From: Kribbella caucasensis
GTDB taxonomy: Bacteria; Actinomycetota; Actinomycetes; Propionibacteriales; Kribbellaceae
DNA: 64,000 nucleotides
Direction of reading: 5' to 3'
NCBI RefSeq assembly: GCF_004361855.1
Contig: NZ_SNWQ01000003.1
Coordinates: 310,001 to 374,000 of the forward strand
Part shown: piece by piece, positions 43,993-53,520 of the stretch
Position numbering within the stretch: position 1 is the stretch's first letter
Layout: each line of letters starts with the position of its first letter
Position numbers and translations under genes: made by a program
The notes under the pieces: model-generated
The model's database searches: none
Seen by the model: only the letters and a program-made list of their open reading frames with translations
What the model was told of the DNA's origin: nothing

Positions 43993-45462
43993 CTAGGCCA
44001 GCGCGTCGGCGATGGCAGGCGGGATTCCGATGGACTTCAGCTCGACGAAGGGATCGAGGCCTTCCGGCCCGAACTCGCGTCCCAAGCCGCTGTACTTGAC
44101 GCCGCCCATCGGAGCCTGGAATCCCGCGGAGTTCCCATTCAGCTCGACCGTCCCGGTCTCCAGCCGGCGCGCCACCTCGACGCCTCGTTCGACATCGGTC
44201 GTGAAGACCGCGCCGTTCAGTCCGTACGTCGAGTTGTTCGCGATCGTGATCGCCTCGTCCTCGTTCGCGTACGGAATGACGGCGACGACCGGACCGAAGA
44301 TCTCCTGCTGGGCGATGGTCGCGTTCGGGTCCACGTCCGCGAACACCGTCGGCTCGACGAACCAGCCTCGATCGATGTCGGGCCGGCCGCCACCGTGAGC
44401 CAGACGGCCGCCTTCGGCCAGACCGGTCGCGATGTAGCCCTCGACCCGGGTGCGCTGCCGTTCGCTCACCAGGGGTCCGATGTGCGTTGCCGCGTCGCGG
44501 GGATCGCCGACCACCATCGAGTCGAGCAGGTCGCCGAGCCGATCGACGAACTCGTCCTGCAGTTCGGCGGGTACGACAAGGCGGGTCTTCAGGGTGCAGA
44601 TCTGGCCGTTGTTCCGGAAGCTGCCGAGTCGCAGCGCTTCTACGGTGAGATCCAGGTCGGCATCGGGTAGCACGACTGCTGCCGACTTGCCGCCGAGTTC
44701 AAGAGTCACTCGCCGAAGGTCCTTTCCGCAGACTTCCGCGATGCGCCGGCCCGCGGCGCTGGAACCGGTGAAGGTCACCTTGGCGACTCCCGGATGGCCG
44801 ATCAGGTACTCGCTGACGTCACGGTCCGCGGGAACAATGTTGACCACTCCAGGCGGGCAGCCGGCCTCGTCGAGCAGGCGCGCCACGACGTACGCGTCGA
44901 GAGGGGTTTCGGGCGACGGCTTGAGCACGATGGTGCATCCCGTGAGGAGAGCCGGGACGAGCTTCTGAATGGTGAGCGACAGCGGGACGTTCCAGGGGAC
45001 CACTGCGGCAACCACGCCAACAGGTTCGCGAAGGACAAGGGCTTGGCCATGCTCAGAACGCCGTACGGAGCGGAACGGGTAGCGCGTGGCGGCTTCGACA
45101 TACCCCTCCAAGATCCGCACCGGGTTGACGACCTGAATCGCGCGGGACTGGGAGATCGGACAGCCCATCTCCTCGGTGATGACCTGGGCCAGTTCCTCCG
45201 AGTGCTTCACGAGAAGGTCTCGGAGCCGTTCCACGAGGGCGATCCGGTCTTCCAGCGTCGTGGACGCCCACGGGTTCGCGACAAGCGCCTCATGGGCAGC
45301 CGTGACAGCGCGGTCGATGTCTGCGCGCGTGCCCGCGGGAACGCTTGCGATGACCTCCTCGCTGACCGGTGAGATGACCGGGATGCGATCGTCGCCGGCG
45401 GGCACCACCCACTCGCCTCCGATGTAGAGCCGATCGTGGCTGCTCAGTGCGCCGTCGGTCAT
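43993..45462 (-). CDS. Aldehyde dehydrogenase
   Basis: 489 residues from ATG 45462 (AGAGGG 6 nt upstream); the longer frame upstream has no support. ALDH superfamily: VVPWNVPLS (about 155), VLKPSPETP, FTGSSAAGR, catalytic Glu in LELGGKSA (about 255) and catalytic Cys in NNGQICTLK (about 288), EIFGPVV. Oxidises an aldehyde to an acid with NAD(P). It shares a divergent gap and an operator-like site with the zinc alcohol dehydrogenase, so the two likely act in sequence. Confidence 0.93.
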   Translation of the reverse strand: MTDGALSSHDRLYIGGEWVVPAGDDRIPVISPVSEEVIASVPAGTRADIDRAVTAAHEALVANPWASTTLEDRIALVERLRDLLVKHSEELAQVITEEMGCPISQSRAIQVVNPVRILEGYVEAATRYPFRSVRRSEHGQALVLREPVGVVAAVVPWNVPLSLTIQKLVPALLTGCTIVLKPSPETPLDAYVVARLLDEAGCPPGVVNIVPADRDVSEYLIGHPGVAKVTFTGSSAAGRRIAEVCGKDLRRVTLELGGKSAAVVLPDADLDLTVEALRLGSFRNNGQICTLKTRLVVPAELQDEFVDRLGDLLDSMVVGDPRDAATHIGPLVSERQRTRVEGYIATGLAEGGRLAHGGGRPDIDRGWFVEPTVFADVDPNATIAQQEIFGPVVAVIPYANEDEAITIANNSTYGLNGAVFTTDVERGVEVARRLETGTVELNGNSAGFQAPMGGVKYSGLGREFGPEGLDPFVELKSIGIPPAIADALA

Positions 45463-45607
45463 CGTGAACCCTCTCAACGTGTGTGCTGGTCCCACGGGTC
45501 GAAACATGCCGACTGCAACGCGAAACGGCCAGGCTGTGATTCCTGAAGCCGGCCTATGGGGTGAGCTGACGTACGCATGGCTAGGCGTTGACCTCGGCAT
45601 CCGTGTT

Positions 45608-45627
45608 GCATAATATATTTTATGTGC
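45608..45627. promoter_or_regulatory. AT-rich operator-like motif between ALDH and ADH
   Basis: GCATAATATATTTTATGTGC, with CATAA/TTATG arms around TATATT. Central in the 211-nt divergent gap, so one bound regulator could control both genes. Confidence 0.6.
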
Positions 45628-45673
45628 CGTGCCCGCAAGGCCCCGCGGGGCGATGCCAGGAGGAGCGGTCCCT

Positions 45674-46684
45674 ATGCAGGCAATTGTGTTCTACGGCGAG
45701 CGCGAGTTGAACGTCGAGACGCTGGACGACCCGGTGCCCGGTCAGGACCAGGTCGTCATCGAAATCAAGGCGTCGGGGATGTGTGGATCAGACCTGCACA
45801 CCTTCCGTGGCCCGAGACTGCAGGTGCCCACTATCGCGGGACATGAGCCGGCCGGCGTGGTGGTAGCAAGCGGCTCGCAGGTGTCGGGCGAGTGGGTCGG
45901 CCGTCCGGTCATGGTGCATCACTACTTCGGCTGCGGCCGATGCGACCAGTGCCGGACGGGCTGGACTCAGATGTGTCGCAACGGTGCAACTGCAATGGGC
46001 GCTACCGCACCGGGTTCCCACGCTCAGTACGTCAGTGTTCCCATCAGCGCCGTACTGCCCATGCCCGAGGGATTGACCTACCTCGCTGCAGCGGCGATCA
46101 GTTGCGGGACGGGAACAGCATGGGGAGCGCTGAAGCGTCTGCAACTCCGCGGCGATGACACCATCGCAGTGTTCGGTCAGGGCCCGGTCGGGCTCGCCGC
46201 GACGCAGCTCGCGTCCGCCCTCGGCGCCCGGGTCATCGCGCTGGACATTTCGCCGGCGCGGCTCGAGCGCGCTCGCGCCTTTGGCGCCTGGGAGACGCTG
46301 AATCCCGCCGAGATCGACTCGGTTCCGGAGGGTGTACGAGATCTGACCGGAGGGCGTGGCGTCTCCAAGAGTCTCGAGACTTCGGGGGCATCGTCGGCGG
46401 CACAGGCGGCGCTCCAGGTGCTTGACCTGTGGGGCGTGGCGTGCTGGGTCGGAGTCGGATCGACAATTCACTTCGACCTGACCGAGCACCTCTACAAGCA
46501 GGTGACCGGTGTTCCGTCGTGGACGCTGTCCGTTCAGGCGATGGACGAGTGCGCGAACTACGTCGTCCAGAGAGGCATCGACGTCGACGCCTTGTTCACC
46601 GATCGGTGGCGTCTCGAGGAAGCAGTCCCGGCCTATGAGCTGTCGGAGAAACAGACCTCAGGCAAGGGTGCCTTTACTCCCTGA
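45674..46684 (+). CDS. Zinc-dependent alcohol dehydrogenase (MDR family)
   Basis: 336 residues from ATG 45674 (AGGAGGAG upstream). Catalytic zinc ligands in GMCGSDLH and GHEP; the structural zinc lobe is CGRCDQCRTGWTQMC, complete with four Cys. Cofactor site VFGQGPVGLAAT, ALDISPARLERA (Asp after beta-2 suggests NAD). Likely oxidises the alcohol released by lactone or ester cleavage to the aldehyde for the divergent ALDH. Confidence 0.92.
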   Translation: MQAIVFYGERELNVETLDDPVPGQDQVVIEIKASGMCGSDLHTFRGPRLQVPTIAGHEPAGVVVASGSQVSGEWVGRPVMVHHYFGCGRCDQCRTGWTQMCRNGATAMGATAPGSHAQYVSVPISAVLPMPEGLTYLAAAAISCGTGTAWGALKRLQLRGDDTIAVFGQGPVGLAATQLASALGARVIALDISPARLERARAFGAWETLNPAEIDSVPEGVRDLTGGRGVSKSLETSGASSAAQAALQVLDLWGVACWVGVGSTIHFDLTEHLYKQVTGVPSWTLSVQAMDECANYVVQRGIDVDALFTDRWRLEEAVPAYELSEKQTSGKGAFTP

Positions 46685-46719
46685 CAGACGGTCCAGCTTG
46701 AACTCGGCCCTTGACTGGA

Positions 46720-47445
46720 TCACTCCTCGACGTCGCCCCAGAGCCCGCGTTCGGCGAGGATGTCGATCAGGCGCGAACCTTGGGCCGAGATGTGATCTGT
46801 CATGAGGCGGCGGGCTCGCTCCGGGTCATGCTCCTTCAGAGCCCTCAGCAGCTCGGGATGCTCCGCGCCGGTCTGCTTGGGGTTTCCGGCTGCGTAGTAG
46901 CGGTTCGGCAGATTCGCCATGACCGCGTCCAGAACCAGCATCAGCCGACTCGACTGAGCTGCTCGGTTGACGTCGCGATGAAACTCCAGCCCTAGCTCGG
47001 GGATGATCTCCCAGTCGCCGGACTTGACCGCGGTCGCGTACTGTTTGACGTTCGTCGTCAGCTGCGCGATCTGCTCGTCCGTGATCTTCTCGGCGGCCCT
47101 CGCTGCGAGCTCGCCTGCGAGTTGTGCTTGGGCCCAGAAGAGGTCGGAGATGTCCTGCGGGGTGATCGGCGCGACCACGAAACCGCGCCGGGGCAGCAGA
47201 TTGACCAGACCCTCGCTCTTCAACGCCAGCAGCGCTTCGCGGACCGGCGTCTGACTGACGCCCATGGCCTCGGCGATGGGCTCGAGCCGCAGGAACTCAC
47301 CCGGCCGTGTCGTGCCGGAGACAATCAGGTCCCGAACGTAAGCTGCGACTTCCTCGGGTAGCTGCGTTCGGGTGGGCGACCTCCGGCGAGGTGGCGGCAT
47401 GCTGCTCGGCGCGACGTCCACATGATCGTCCTCGGCGCTCTTCAT
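46720..47445 (-). CDS. GntR-family transcriptional regulator, FCD domain (second copy)
   Basis: 241 residues from ATG 47445. There is no ribosome binding site, but a TATGAT -10-like box lies 7 nt upstream, so a leaderless message is likely; 12 further codons are open upstream. Winged helix: VRDLIVSGTTRPGEFLRLEPIAEAMGVSQTPVREALLAL, NLLPRRGFVVAPI; FCD domain with EFHRDVNRAA and HPELLRALKEHD. Sister of the GntR at 30792, with the recognition helix nearly unchanged (AEAxGVSxTPVRExLLAL), so both may read the same operators while sensing different ligands. Confidence 0.9.
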   Translation of the reverse strand: MKSAEDDHVDVAPSSMPPPRRRSPTRTQLPEEVAAYVRDLIVSGTTRPGEFLRLEPIAEAMGVSQTPVREALLALKSEGLVNLLPRRGFVVAPITPQDISDLFWAQAQLAGELAARAAEKITDEQIAQLTTNVKQYATAVKSGDWEIIPELGLEFHRDVNRAAQSSRLMLVLDAVMANLPNRYYAAGNPKQTGAEHPELLRALKEHDPERARRLMTDHISAQGSRLIDILAERGLWGDVEE

Positions 47446-47447
47446 GT

Positions 47448-47465
47448 GATGTATCATATATTTAG
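47448..47465. promoter_or_regulatory. AT-rich operator-like motif, second GntR gene
   Basis: GATGTATCATATATTTAG, directly before the GntR start and overlapping its presumed -10 box; suggests autorepression. Confidence 0.55.
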
Positions 47466-47674
47466 TTGCACTGTATGGCACGTCGGGCGTCCTGTCTGCG
47501 TCCGCGCAGTACCGCTTTCACTGTGTGCGTTGTCCGACGCAACAAAGCTCGCGGATCGCGTGAGGCAGTGCCAGCCTCTCGCGGGCTTGGGCCCAGGCAA
47601 CTGGAAAGGTCATTCCAGTTCGGTGTACACCTACCGCGGGGTGACTAGCGACCGCTCCTGATCCTGCTCGGCCG

Positions 47675-48550
47675 TCAGGCGATGGGGTAGGCGATGAAAG
47701 CGAAGCGGGTGCTGTCCGGCGACCAACTGTTGACGTTGATGGTTCCCTGACCTCCGAACAGCGGGTACCGCTGAAGGATGCTGGGCCAGTTGTCGACGCT
47801 CACGACGCGCACCTCTACGTCAAGATCGGCCGGGTGCCCGACTGTGCCCGGCGGAAAGGCGAGATACGTGGCCCACCTCGAGTCGGGCGAGAGGTGCGGG
47901 AACCAGTCGACCGTGTTGCCGGCAACGAGGCGCTGCACCGGTCCGCCCGGGTCGGGCATCCGCGCGAGCTGGGCGTGGCCTGGATCATCAGTAAAGGCCT
48001 CGGTGTTGAAGTAGATCCAGTTTCCGTCTGGAGACCACTCGGGGCCGTCGACGTGGCCGGGTCCGGTATCGAGGACGGTCGGCGATCCGTAGGGCTCGAT
48101 GACGGCGAGCCTTCCAGGGACGGCGAAGTCGTCGATCTCGACGTAGGCCAGGCGTTCGCCGTCCGGGGAGACGCCGTGCAGGAAGTGCCACTTGCCGTCG
48201 GTCGGTGAGACTCGTTCCACCGTACCGCCGTCCAGACGTCCACGGTAGATGTGACCATCCATCGCCGATAGGTAGATGTGCTGCCCGTCCGGATCGAGCA
48301 CGTGGTCGTTGTTGAGGTCGGGAAGGCCGTCGAAGTGGATGCGAGTCAGACCGCGTCGCGGCGAGTCGATGTCGAGGCGCCAGAGAGCGCCGTTGCCGTT
48401 GACAAACAGGCTGGATCCGTCGAGCGACCAGTTCGGAGCCTCGATCAGTACGTCGGTGGTCTCGAACAGCAACTCTGGCTCCGCCATAGCCGGTCCGCCC
48501 AACCAGAACTGTGATCGTTGTCCTGGCGCGAGCACACGGTAGTCCGCCAT
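47675..48550 (-). CDS. TolB-like beta-propeller protein (PD40 repeats)
   Basis: 291 residues, no signal peptide. Repeats with the PD40/WD40-like signature W-SPDG: APNWSLDGSSLFVNGNG, VLDPDGQHIYLSA, GVSPDGERLAYVE, PEWSPDGNWIYFN, HLSPDSRWATYLAF and NSWSPDSTRFAFI give about six blades. Similar cytoplasmic propellers occur with sugar operons (oligogalacturonate lyase-like or WD40-like regulators). Catalytic residues cannot be judged. Last gene of the eight-gene operon. Confidence 0.8.
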   Translation of the reverse strand: MADYRVLAPGQRSQFWLGGPAMAEPELLFETTDVLIEAPNWSLDGSSLFVNGNGALWRLDIDSPRRGLTRIHFDGLPDLNNDHVLDPDGQHIYLSAMDGHIYRGRLDGGTVERVSPTDGKWHFLHGVSPDGERLAYVEIDDFAVPGRLAVIEPYGSPTVLDTGPGHVDGPEWSPDGNWIYFNTEAFTDDPGHAQLARMPDPGGPVQRLVAGNTVDWFPHLSPDSRWATYLAFPPGTVGHPADLDVEVRVVSVDNWPSILQRYPLFGGQGTINVNSWSPDSTRFAFIAYPIA

Positions 48551-48563
48551 GATGCATACGCCT

Positions 48564-49397
48564 TCAGAGGCGTTTGATCGTGAGGTTGCGCCAGCGGCAG
48601 GCGGCGTCGGGTGCCCACCGGCGGGTGCCGAGCACCGGGTCGTTGTCGTGAACCTCGAGGGCGATATGGCCGGAAGGACCGAGAAAGTCGGCGACGGCGT
48701 CGGCGTCGTAGTTGGGTGCTTCGAGGGTGGCGAGGTCGATCTCCGCGATCTTGACGTCGTTGATCCAGGTGGTGACGTGGGGGCGTTCGCCGATGCAGCG
48801 GATGCGGAGGGAGTTCCAGCCGAGCCAGTTCCAGGTGGCGAGAAAGTCCTCCACCGGCGCCGCGTAGTCCAGCATCGCCGCCTTCTCCGGGGTGAAGGGT
48901 TCGGCGGAGGTCGCCGGGTCGTCCTCGCGCAGGCCGATCGCGTTGCCGGCGGAGTCGAAGCGAGCGGTCAGGGCGAACGGTACGGCGTGGAAGCTGCCGA
49001 GGCCGTTGCCGAAGAAGCCGCCGATGGAGCCGGAGTGGCGGTGGTCGACCAACACTTGGAGCCCATGCCAGGAGTCGCGGCGGCGGTGGAGCATGACGCC
49101 GGTGTCGGCGGGCCAGTCGGGGTTCAGCTCGAGGCTGAGCTCGAAGTCGCCAAACGTCTCGTCACTGATGAGGTAGCCGCCGTACCCGCTGCCGAGAGGT
49201 TGTTGCCGGCCGACGATGGCTCCGTTCTCGACCGACCAGGCGGCAGGATGCAGTGCGGCCTGTTCGGCGTAGTCCTGCGGGAAGTCCGTCACAACGTCGT
49301 GGACGTCCGGGCCGCCGGGCCAGAGCGTTCCGTAGCTGCGTGGAATGACCGACCATCCGGTGAGGTCTTTGCCGTTGAACAGTGGCTCGAAGCCCAT
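48564..49397 (-). CDS. DUF1080 / 3-keto-disaccharide hydrolase family protein
   Basis: 277 residues from ATG 49397 (GGAG 9 nt upstream). Begins FEPLFNGKDLTGWS, the family hallmark, followed by a beta-sandwich with GGYLISDETFGDFELSLEL, NTGV-like ADTGVMLHRR, GSIGGFFG and late RIRCIGERPHVTTWINDVKIAEI and WRNLTIKRL. Relatives bind or cleave 3-keto-glycosides produced by Gfo/Idh-type oxidoreductases. No signal peptide, so it would act inside the cell on the imported, oxidised sugar. Confidence 0.87.
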   Translation of the reverse strand: MGFEPLFNGKDLTGWSVIPRSYGTLWPGGPDVHDVVTDFPQDYAEQAALHPAAWSVENGAIVGRQQPLGSGYGGYLISDETFGDFELSLELNPDWPADTGVMLHRRRDSWHGLQVLVDHRHSGSIGGFFGNGLGSFHAVPFALTARFDSAGNAIGLREDDPATSAEPFTPEKAAMLDYAAPVEDFLATWNWLGWNSLRIRCIGERPHVTTWINDVKIAEIDLATLEAPNYDADAVADFLGPSGHIALEVHDNDPVLGTRRWAPDAACRWRNLTIKRL

Positions 49398-49411
49398 GTA
49401 ACTCGTCTCCT

Positions 49412-50284
49412 CTAGAAAGTGTGTGCGCGGAGGTGGTCGGTGATCCATTGGGCGGAAAGTTCGGTCGAGGCGAGATTGGTGTCGGCTTCTGGTACGTCGA
49501 CCTCGACGACGACCCAGCCGTGGAAGGTGTCCGGGAGGCTGTCGATCGCGGCGAGCAGGTCGACGTCGCCGCGGCCGGGTTCGGTCCAGACGGTGAATTG
49601 GGTGACGGTGGCCTCGAAGTAGTTCGCGTCGGCATCCCTGGCCGCCTGGGCCTGGTCGAGGTGGACGTCTTTCAGGTGTACGGCGGCGATGCGGTCCGCG
49701 TACTGGGTCATGAGTGTCGCCGGCGTGATGCCGGCCCAGGCGAGATGCCCGGTGTCCGGTCCGAAGGACAGCACTGAGTCGGGTACGGCGTCGAACACGG
49801 CGCGGATCTCGGACTCGGTCTCGATGGCGCTGCCAACATGCGGATGTAAGGCGGGGGTGACTCCTTCGGCGGTGATGGCCTCGGCTGCCGCGCCGATCCC
49901 GTCGATGACGCGCTGGAGTTTCGTGTCGGCGCCGTACCCGATGGATGGATGGGCGATTCGGTCGGCGGTGAGTCCGGTGGCGAGGAAGACTTCGGTGTTG
50001 CCGAGTTCGGCCTGGGTCGCGGCGTGCTTCTTGGCGGATTCGACCAGGTCACGTGTGTCGATTCCAGCGGAGAAGTAGCCGGGAGCTGGTTCGAGGCCGT
50101 ACTCGGCGAGCAGCGCCCGGTAGCCGGCGGCGTCGAGGCCGGCCGGTGGATCGGCGTGGATTCCCTTGAATGGGGTGGTCGCGATCTCTGCGAACGCGGT
50201 CCGGAGAATGGGCTCGGTCAGGATGAAACCGTCGGGGGTCAGGACCCACGGCAACGGGTTCATACCGACGCGGATGTTCGGCAT
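49412..50284 (-). CDS. Sugar phosphate isomerase/epimerase (xylose isomerase-like TIM barrel)
   Basis: 290 residues; ATG 50284 with GAGGAG 8 nt upstream. TIM-barrel pattern with metal-ligand candidates: GIHADPPAG, LHPHVGSAIETESEI (His and Glu), FGPDTGHLAWAG (Asp-His), VHLKDVHL, and a terminal WVVVEVDVPE. IolE/IolI-like and C-glycoside deglycosidase-like enzymes share this fold. It lies between the permeases and the DUF1080 gene and is expected to isomerise or eliminate on a keto-sugar. Confidence 0.88.
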   Translation of the reverse strand: MPNIRVGMNPLPWVLTPDGFILTEPILRTAFAEIATTPFKGIHADPPAGLDAAGYRALLAEYGLEPAPGYFSAGIDTRDLVESAKKHAATQAELGNTEVFLATGLTADRIAHPSIGYGADTKLQRVIDGIGAAAEAITAEGVTPALHPHVGSAIETESEIRAVFDAVPDSVLSFGPDTGHLAWAGITPATLMTQYADRIAAVHLKDVHLDQAQAARDADANYFEATVTQFTVWTEPGRGDVDLLAAIDSLPDTFHGWVVVEVDVPEADTNLASTELSAQWITDHLRAHTF

Positions 50285-50311
50285 CAGCGGGACTCCTCAG
50301 ATGGTGGGCGG

Positions 50312-51193
50312 TCAGCGGCCGGCGAGGGAGCCGCCGATGCCGCCGATGCTAAAGTACTTGTTCAGTACGGCGAAGACGATCGCCGGCGGCAGTAGCATGA
50401 CGACCGAGACCGCCATCACCGCTCCCCAGTCGGTCGCGTTCTGCTGGAAGAATGTCTGCAGTCCGATCGGGAGTGTGAAGATGACGCTGGAGCGCAGGAA
50501 GACCAGTGCCACCAGGTAGTCGTTCCAGGCCAGCAGGAACGCGAAGATCGAGGTCGACAAGATGCCGGGCAGCGAGTTTCGCAGCACGATCTTGGTGAAG
50601 GAGCCGAAGACGGAGCAGCCGTCCACCCAGGCGGCTTCTTCGAGTGCGTGCGGGATGGTGTCGAAGTAGGCGGCCATCATCCAGGTCGCGACCGACATCG
50701 TGCTGCCGACGTACACGATCACCAGGCCGATCAGGTTGTCGGCGAGCCCGATGCGGGCGAACAGCACGAAGAGCGGGATGATCGCGGTGATCACCGGCAG
50801 CGACTGGATGACGAACAGCAGCAGTGAGAGGCCGGACACGGCTTTGCTGCGGCCGCGGGACAGCACGTAGCCGGCCGGCGCGGCGACGATGACGGAGACG
50901 AACACGGTGGCGAGGGTTACGCCGAGGCTGTTGCCGAGCCAGAGCAGGACCTCGGTGTTGGCGAAGATGTAGCGGAAGTTCTCCAGCGTGAGCACGCCGG
51001 TCGAACTGCTCGCGGTGTCGGGACGGATCGCGAGCAGCAACGTGGCGAACACCGGCACCAGCACGATCAGGGTGATGATCAGGAGCGCGGCGAAGCGCCA
51101 CCACTGACCGCGCGTTCTGGGATCGCTTGCCTGAACGGCCCGCGGGTTGGTCGACGGTACGGCTGTCGGCGTAGCGACTTGATTGGCGGTCAC
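50312..51193 (-). CDS. Carbohydrate ABC permease, MalG type
   Basis: 293 residues from GTG 51193, overlapping the MalF-like gene by 4 nt; a longer open frame exists only as shadow. Six hydrophobic segments; the EAA loop is visible as [29 protein letters not shown] near 200-230. Inner-membrane half of a CUT1 sugar importer. No ATPase is encoded nearby, so a shared MsiK-type ATPase elsewhere is expected, as is usual in actinobacteria. Confidence 0.92.
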   Translation of the reverse strand: MTANQVATPTAVPSTNPRAVQASDPRTRGQWWRFAALLIITLIVLVPVFATLLLAIRPDTASSSTGVLTLENFRYIFANTEVLLWLGNSLGVTLATVFVSVIVAAPAGYVLSRGRSKAVSGLSLLLFVIQSLPVITAIIPLFVLFARIGLADNLIGLVIVYVGSTMSVATWMMAAYFDTIPHALEEAAWVDGCSVFGSFTKIVLRNSLPGILSTSIFAFLLAWNDYLVALVFLRSSVIFTLPIGLQTFFQQNATDWGAVMAVSVVMLLPPAIVFAVLNKYFSIGGIGGSLAGR

Positions 51194-52149
51194 GCGATGT
51201 CCACCTTTCGGATCTGGCGGTACAGCGTGGTCGAGATGATCACCAGGACGAGTGTCATCAGGAAGGCGATCGCGACGCCGGGACCGGTCTGCAGATCCTG
51301 GAAGACGCTGCGGTACGCGAGCACCACCAAGGAGGAGGTGGCGTCGACCGGTCCGCCGCCGGTCAGCAGGTAGATGGTCGGGAAGTCGTTGACGCAGAAG
51401 ATCGTCATCAGAATCCAGCTGATGTACGTCGAACGGGAGATCAGCGGCAACGTGATGTGAACGAACTGCTGCCGGCGGCTCGCGCCGTCGATCCCGGCGG
51501 CTTCGTACACGGTGGCGTCGACGGCGGCGAGCGCAGCAGATGTCATCAGCATCATGAACGGAAAGCTGACCCACACCTTGAAGACGCAGACCGTGATCGC
51601 CGCGAGTGTGGGGTCCGCAAGGAAGGTCAGCTCGCCGAACCCAAGTTTCGCCGCGGCGGTGGGGACAGGGCTGGTCGCCGTACCGACCAGCCAGTTCCAT
51701 GCGGTCGCGGACACCACGATCGGTACCACCCACGGAAGCATCAGCAGGACCTTGAACAGACCCCGGCCAGGGATCCTGGTTCGCAGCAGCAGGGCCAGGC
51801 CCATGCCGACCAGCCAGCTTCCGAACACACCCACGACGGTGAAGATCAGCGTGAATCGGGCGGCCGACCAGAATCGCGGGCTGGTCAGAACGTCGGCGTA
51901 GTTGGTGAGGGCGACGAACTCGCCCGTCACGATCAGCGTGCCGTTGTGGACCGACTGAGACGCCGCGACCACCAGCGGATAGGCGTTGATCAGCAGCAGC
52001 AGGATGAGCGCGGGCGCGACCAGCAAGATCATCGTGATCGCGCGTCGGCTGAGTCCTCTGCCACCCGCGGACGTAGCCGACCGTGGCGTGGCAGGCGGCC
52101 GCCCCGTCCTCGCGGACGGTGCGCCGCCACTGTCGGTCAGCGTCCGCAT
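51190..52149 (-). CDS. Carbohydrate ABC permease, MalF type
   Basis: 319 residues. A basic, proline-rich N-terminus (1-35), then six hydrophobic segments and an EAA loop [25 protein letters not shown] (about 225-250). ATG overlaps the stop of the binding-protein gene by one base (TGATG). Partner of the MalG-like permease. Confidence 0.92.
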   Translation of the reverse strand: MRTLTDSGGAPSARTGRPPATPRSATSAGGRGLSRRAITMILLVAPALILLLLINAYPLVVAASQSVHNGTLIVTGEFVALTNYADVLTSPRFWSAARFTLIFTVVGVFGSWLVGMGLALLLRTRIPGRGLFKVLLMLPWVVPIVVSATAWNWLVGTATSPVPTAAAKLGFGELTFLADPTLAAITVCVFKVWVSFPFMMLMTSAALAAVDATVYEAAGIDGASRRQQFVHITLPLISRSTYISWILMTIFCVNDFPTIYLLTGGGPVDATSSLVVLAYRSVFQDLQTGPGVAIAFLMTLVLVIISTTLYRQIRKVDIA

Positions 52150-53474
52150 CAGCGCTTGACAATCGATTCGAGGCCCTGCTGCAAGGTGGTGAGCGCGGCC
52201 TTCGGGTCGGTCTTTCCCTGCAGCATGGTCTGCGCGAACTTGGCGAGAGGCTGGCCGCCGTCAACGGCTGCAAGCGCGGCGAACGACTGGGTCTTCTGCG
52301 CCGCGTACGTCTTGCAGACCGGGATCCACTTCTCCACGATCGCGACCTGGTTGGGGTCCTTGGCGAAGTAGTCCGCGGAAGCGATCGACTTCAGCACCGG
52401 TACGGCCATCCCGACCGGGTTCTCCCAATAGGTGTGGATCTGGCTCAGGTAGTACTTCAGGAAGGCTTCGGACGCCTCTTGTGAGGGGGTGTTGGTGTAC
52501 ATCATCAGGTTGTTCACGAAGTACAACCCGGCGACGGTGCCACTGGGACTCTTCAACGGGCTCATGACGTGCAGGTCCTTGCCGACCTTGCTTGCCCGCG
52601 CCGCGAGACCTGGAGAGTGGATCCCGATACCGGCCTTCTTGTTGTTCCACTGGGTGTCGAGGTTGTCGATCGTGTAGGACACAGCGCCTTTGTCGATGAT
52701 TCCCTCGTTCGTGAGCTCGCGGACGAACGACATGGCCTGGATGTTGGCCTCGGTGACACAGTCCGGCTTGCCGTCGGCATCGAACAGGCCGCCGCCGTTG
52801 TTGATCATCATCGCGACCATGTGGTGCGAGCCGCCGGGGTTGTCGGCGCCAGACCCGGTCGCGAAGCCGGACACGCCGATCTTCTTCAGTGCCAGCCCGG
52901 CGGCCAGCAGTTCGTCCCAAGTGGTCGGCACCTTGGCGCCGGCCTGGTCGAGCAGCGCCTTGTTGTACCAGAAGGGGCGGACGTCGGTCTGCCACGGTAC
53001 GGCGACGTAGCCCTTGTCGGTCTTCATCGTGTCGATGACGCCGGGCAGGAAGTCGTCGTACGTGCCGTCCTTCTTCAGCGTCTCGATGAAGTCGTCGGCG
53101 TACGCGATCTGGCCCTGGTCGGCGAACTGGAACGCCTGGAAGCCCGCGCCGGAGCTCACCGCCGGACCGGTCTTGGACGCGATCGCCGACGAGAAGGTCT
53201 GGTAGAAGCCGTTCCACTGGATGACCTGGTACGTCGCCTTGCCGGAGCCTTCCGGCGGGGTGTAGCCGGTGACGAGCTTCTTGCCCAGCTCGTTGTAGGC
53301 GGGCGTTCCCCACGGCATGTCCCAGAACTTGAGGGAACCGCCGCCGCCACCGGAATTGTTCGCTCCGCTGTTGCCGGAGACGTTGCACGCGGCCAACGCT
53401 GGTGCGGCGATCGCCGCACCAGCCAATCCTAGGAAACCCCGACGGGTCACGCCACCAGGCGTTGCTTTGTTCAT
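52149..53474 (-). CDS. Sugar-binding lipoprotein with Tat signal (family 1)
   Basis: 441 residues from ATG 53474 (AGAGGAG 6 nt upstream). Twin-arginine signal VTRRGFLGLAGAAIAAPALAAC with a lipobox ending in Cys-30, then a Ser/Gly linker. The mature domain has the family 1 sugar-binding layout: WDMPWGTPAYNELGKKL, VAVPWQTDVRPFWYNKALLDQ and PTTWDELLAAGLALKKIG. Delivers the substrate to the MalF/G pair. Confidence 0.92.
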   Translation of the reverse strand: MNKATPGGVTRRGFLGLAGAAIAAPALAACNVSGNSGANNSGGGGGSLKFWDMPWGTPAYNELGKKLVTGYTPPEGSGKATYQVIQWNGFYQTFSSAIASKTGPAVSSGAGFQAFQFADQGQIAYADDFIETLKKDGTYDDFLPGVIDTMKTDKGYVAVPWQTDVRPFWYNKALLDQAGAKVPTTWDELLAAGLALKKIGVSGFATGSGADNPGGSHHMVAMMINNGGGLFDADGKPDCVTEANIQAMSFVRELTNEGIIDKGAVSYTIDNLDTQWNNKKAGIGIHSPGLAARASKVGKDLHVMSPLKSPSGTVAGLYFVNNLMMYTNTPSQEASEAFLKYYLSQIHTYWENPVGMAVPVLKSIASADYFAKDPNQVAIVEKWIPVCKTYAAQKTQSFAALAAVDGGQPLAKFAQTMLQGKTDPKAALTTLQQGLESIVKR

Positions 53475-53520
53475 GCTGTGCTCCTCTCGCGATCGCCAGG
53501 TCGATCGCGTGGTCGATCGG

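Noticed and set aside
50312..52273. A 653-residue frame suggesting a fused permease
   Set aside because: The N-terminal half is antiparallel or out of frame with the real MalF gene; the GTG at 51193 overlaps the MalF stop by 4 nt.
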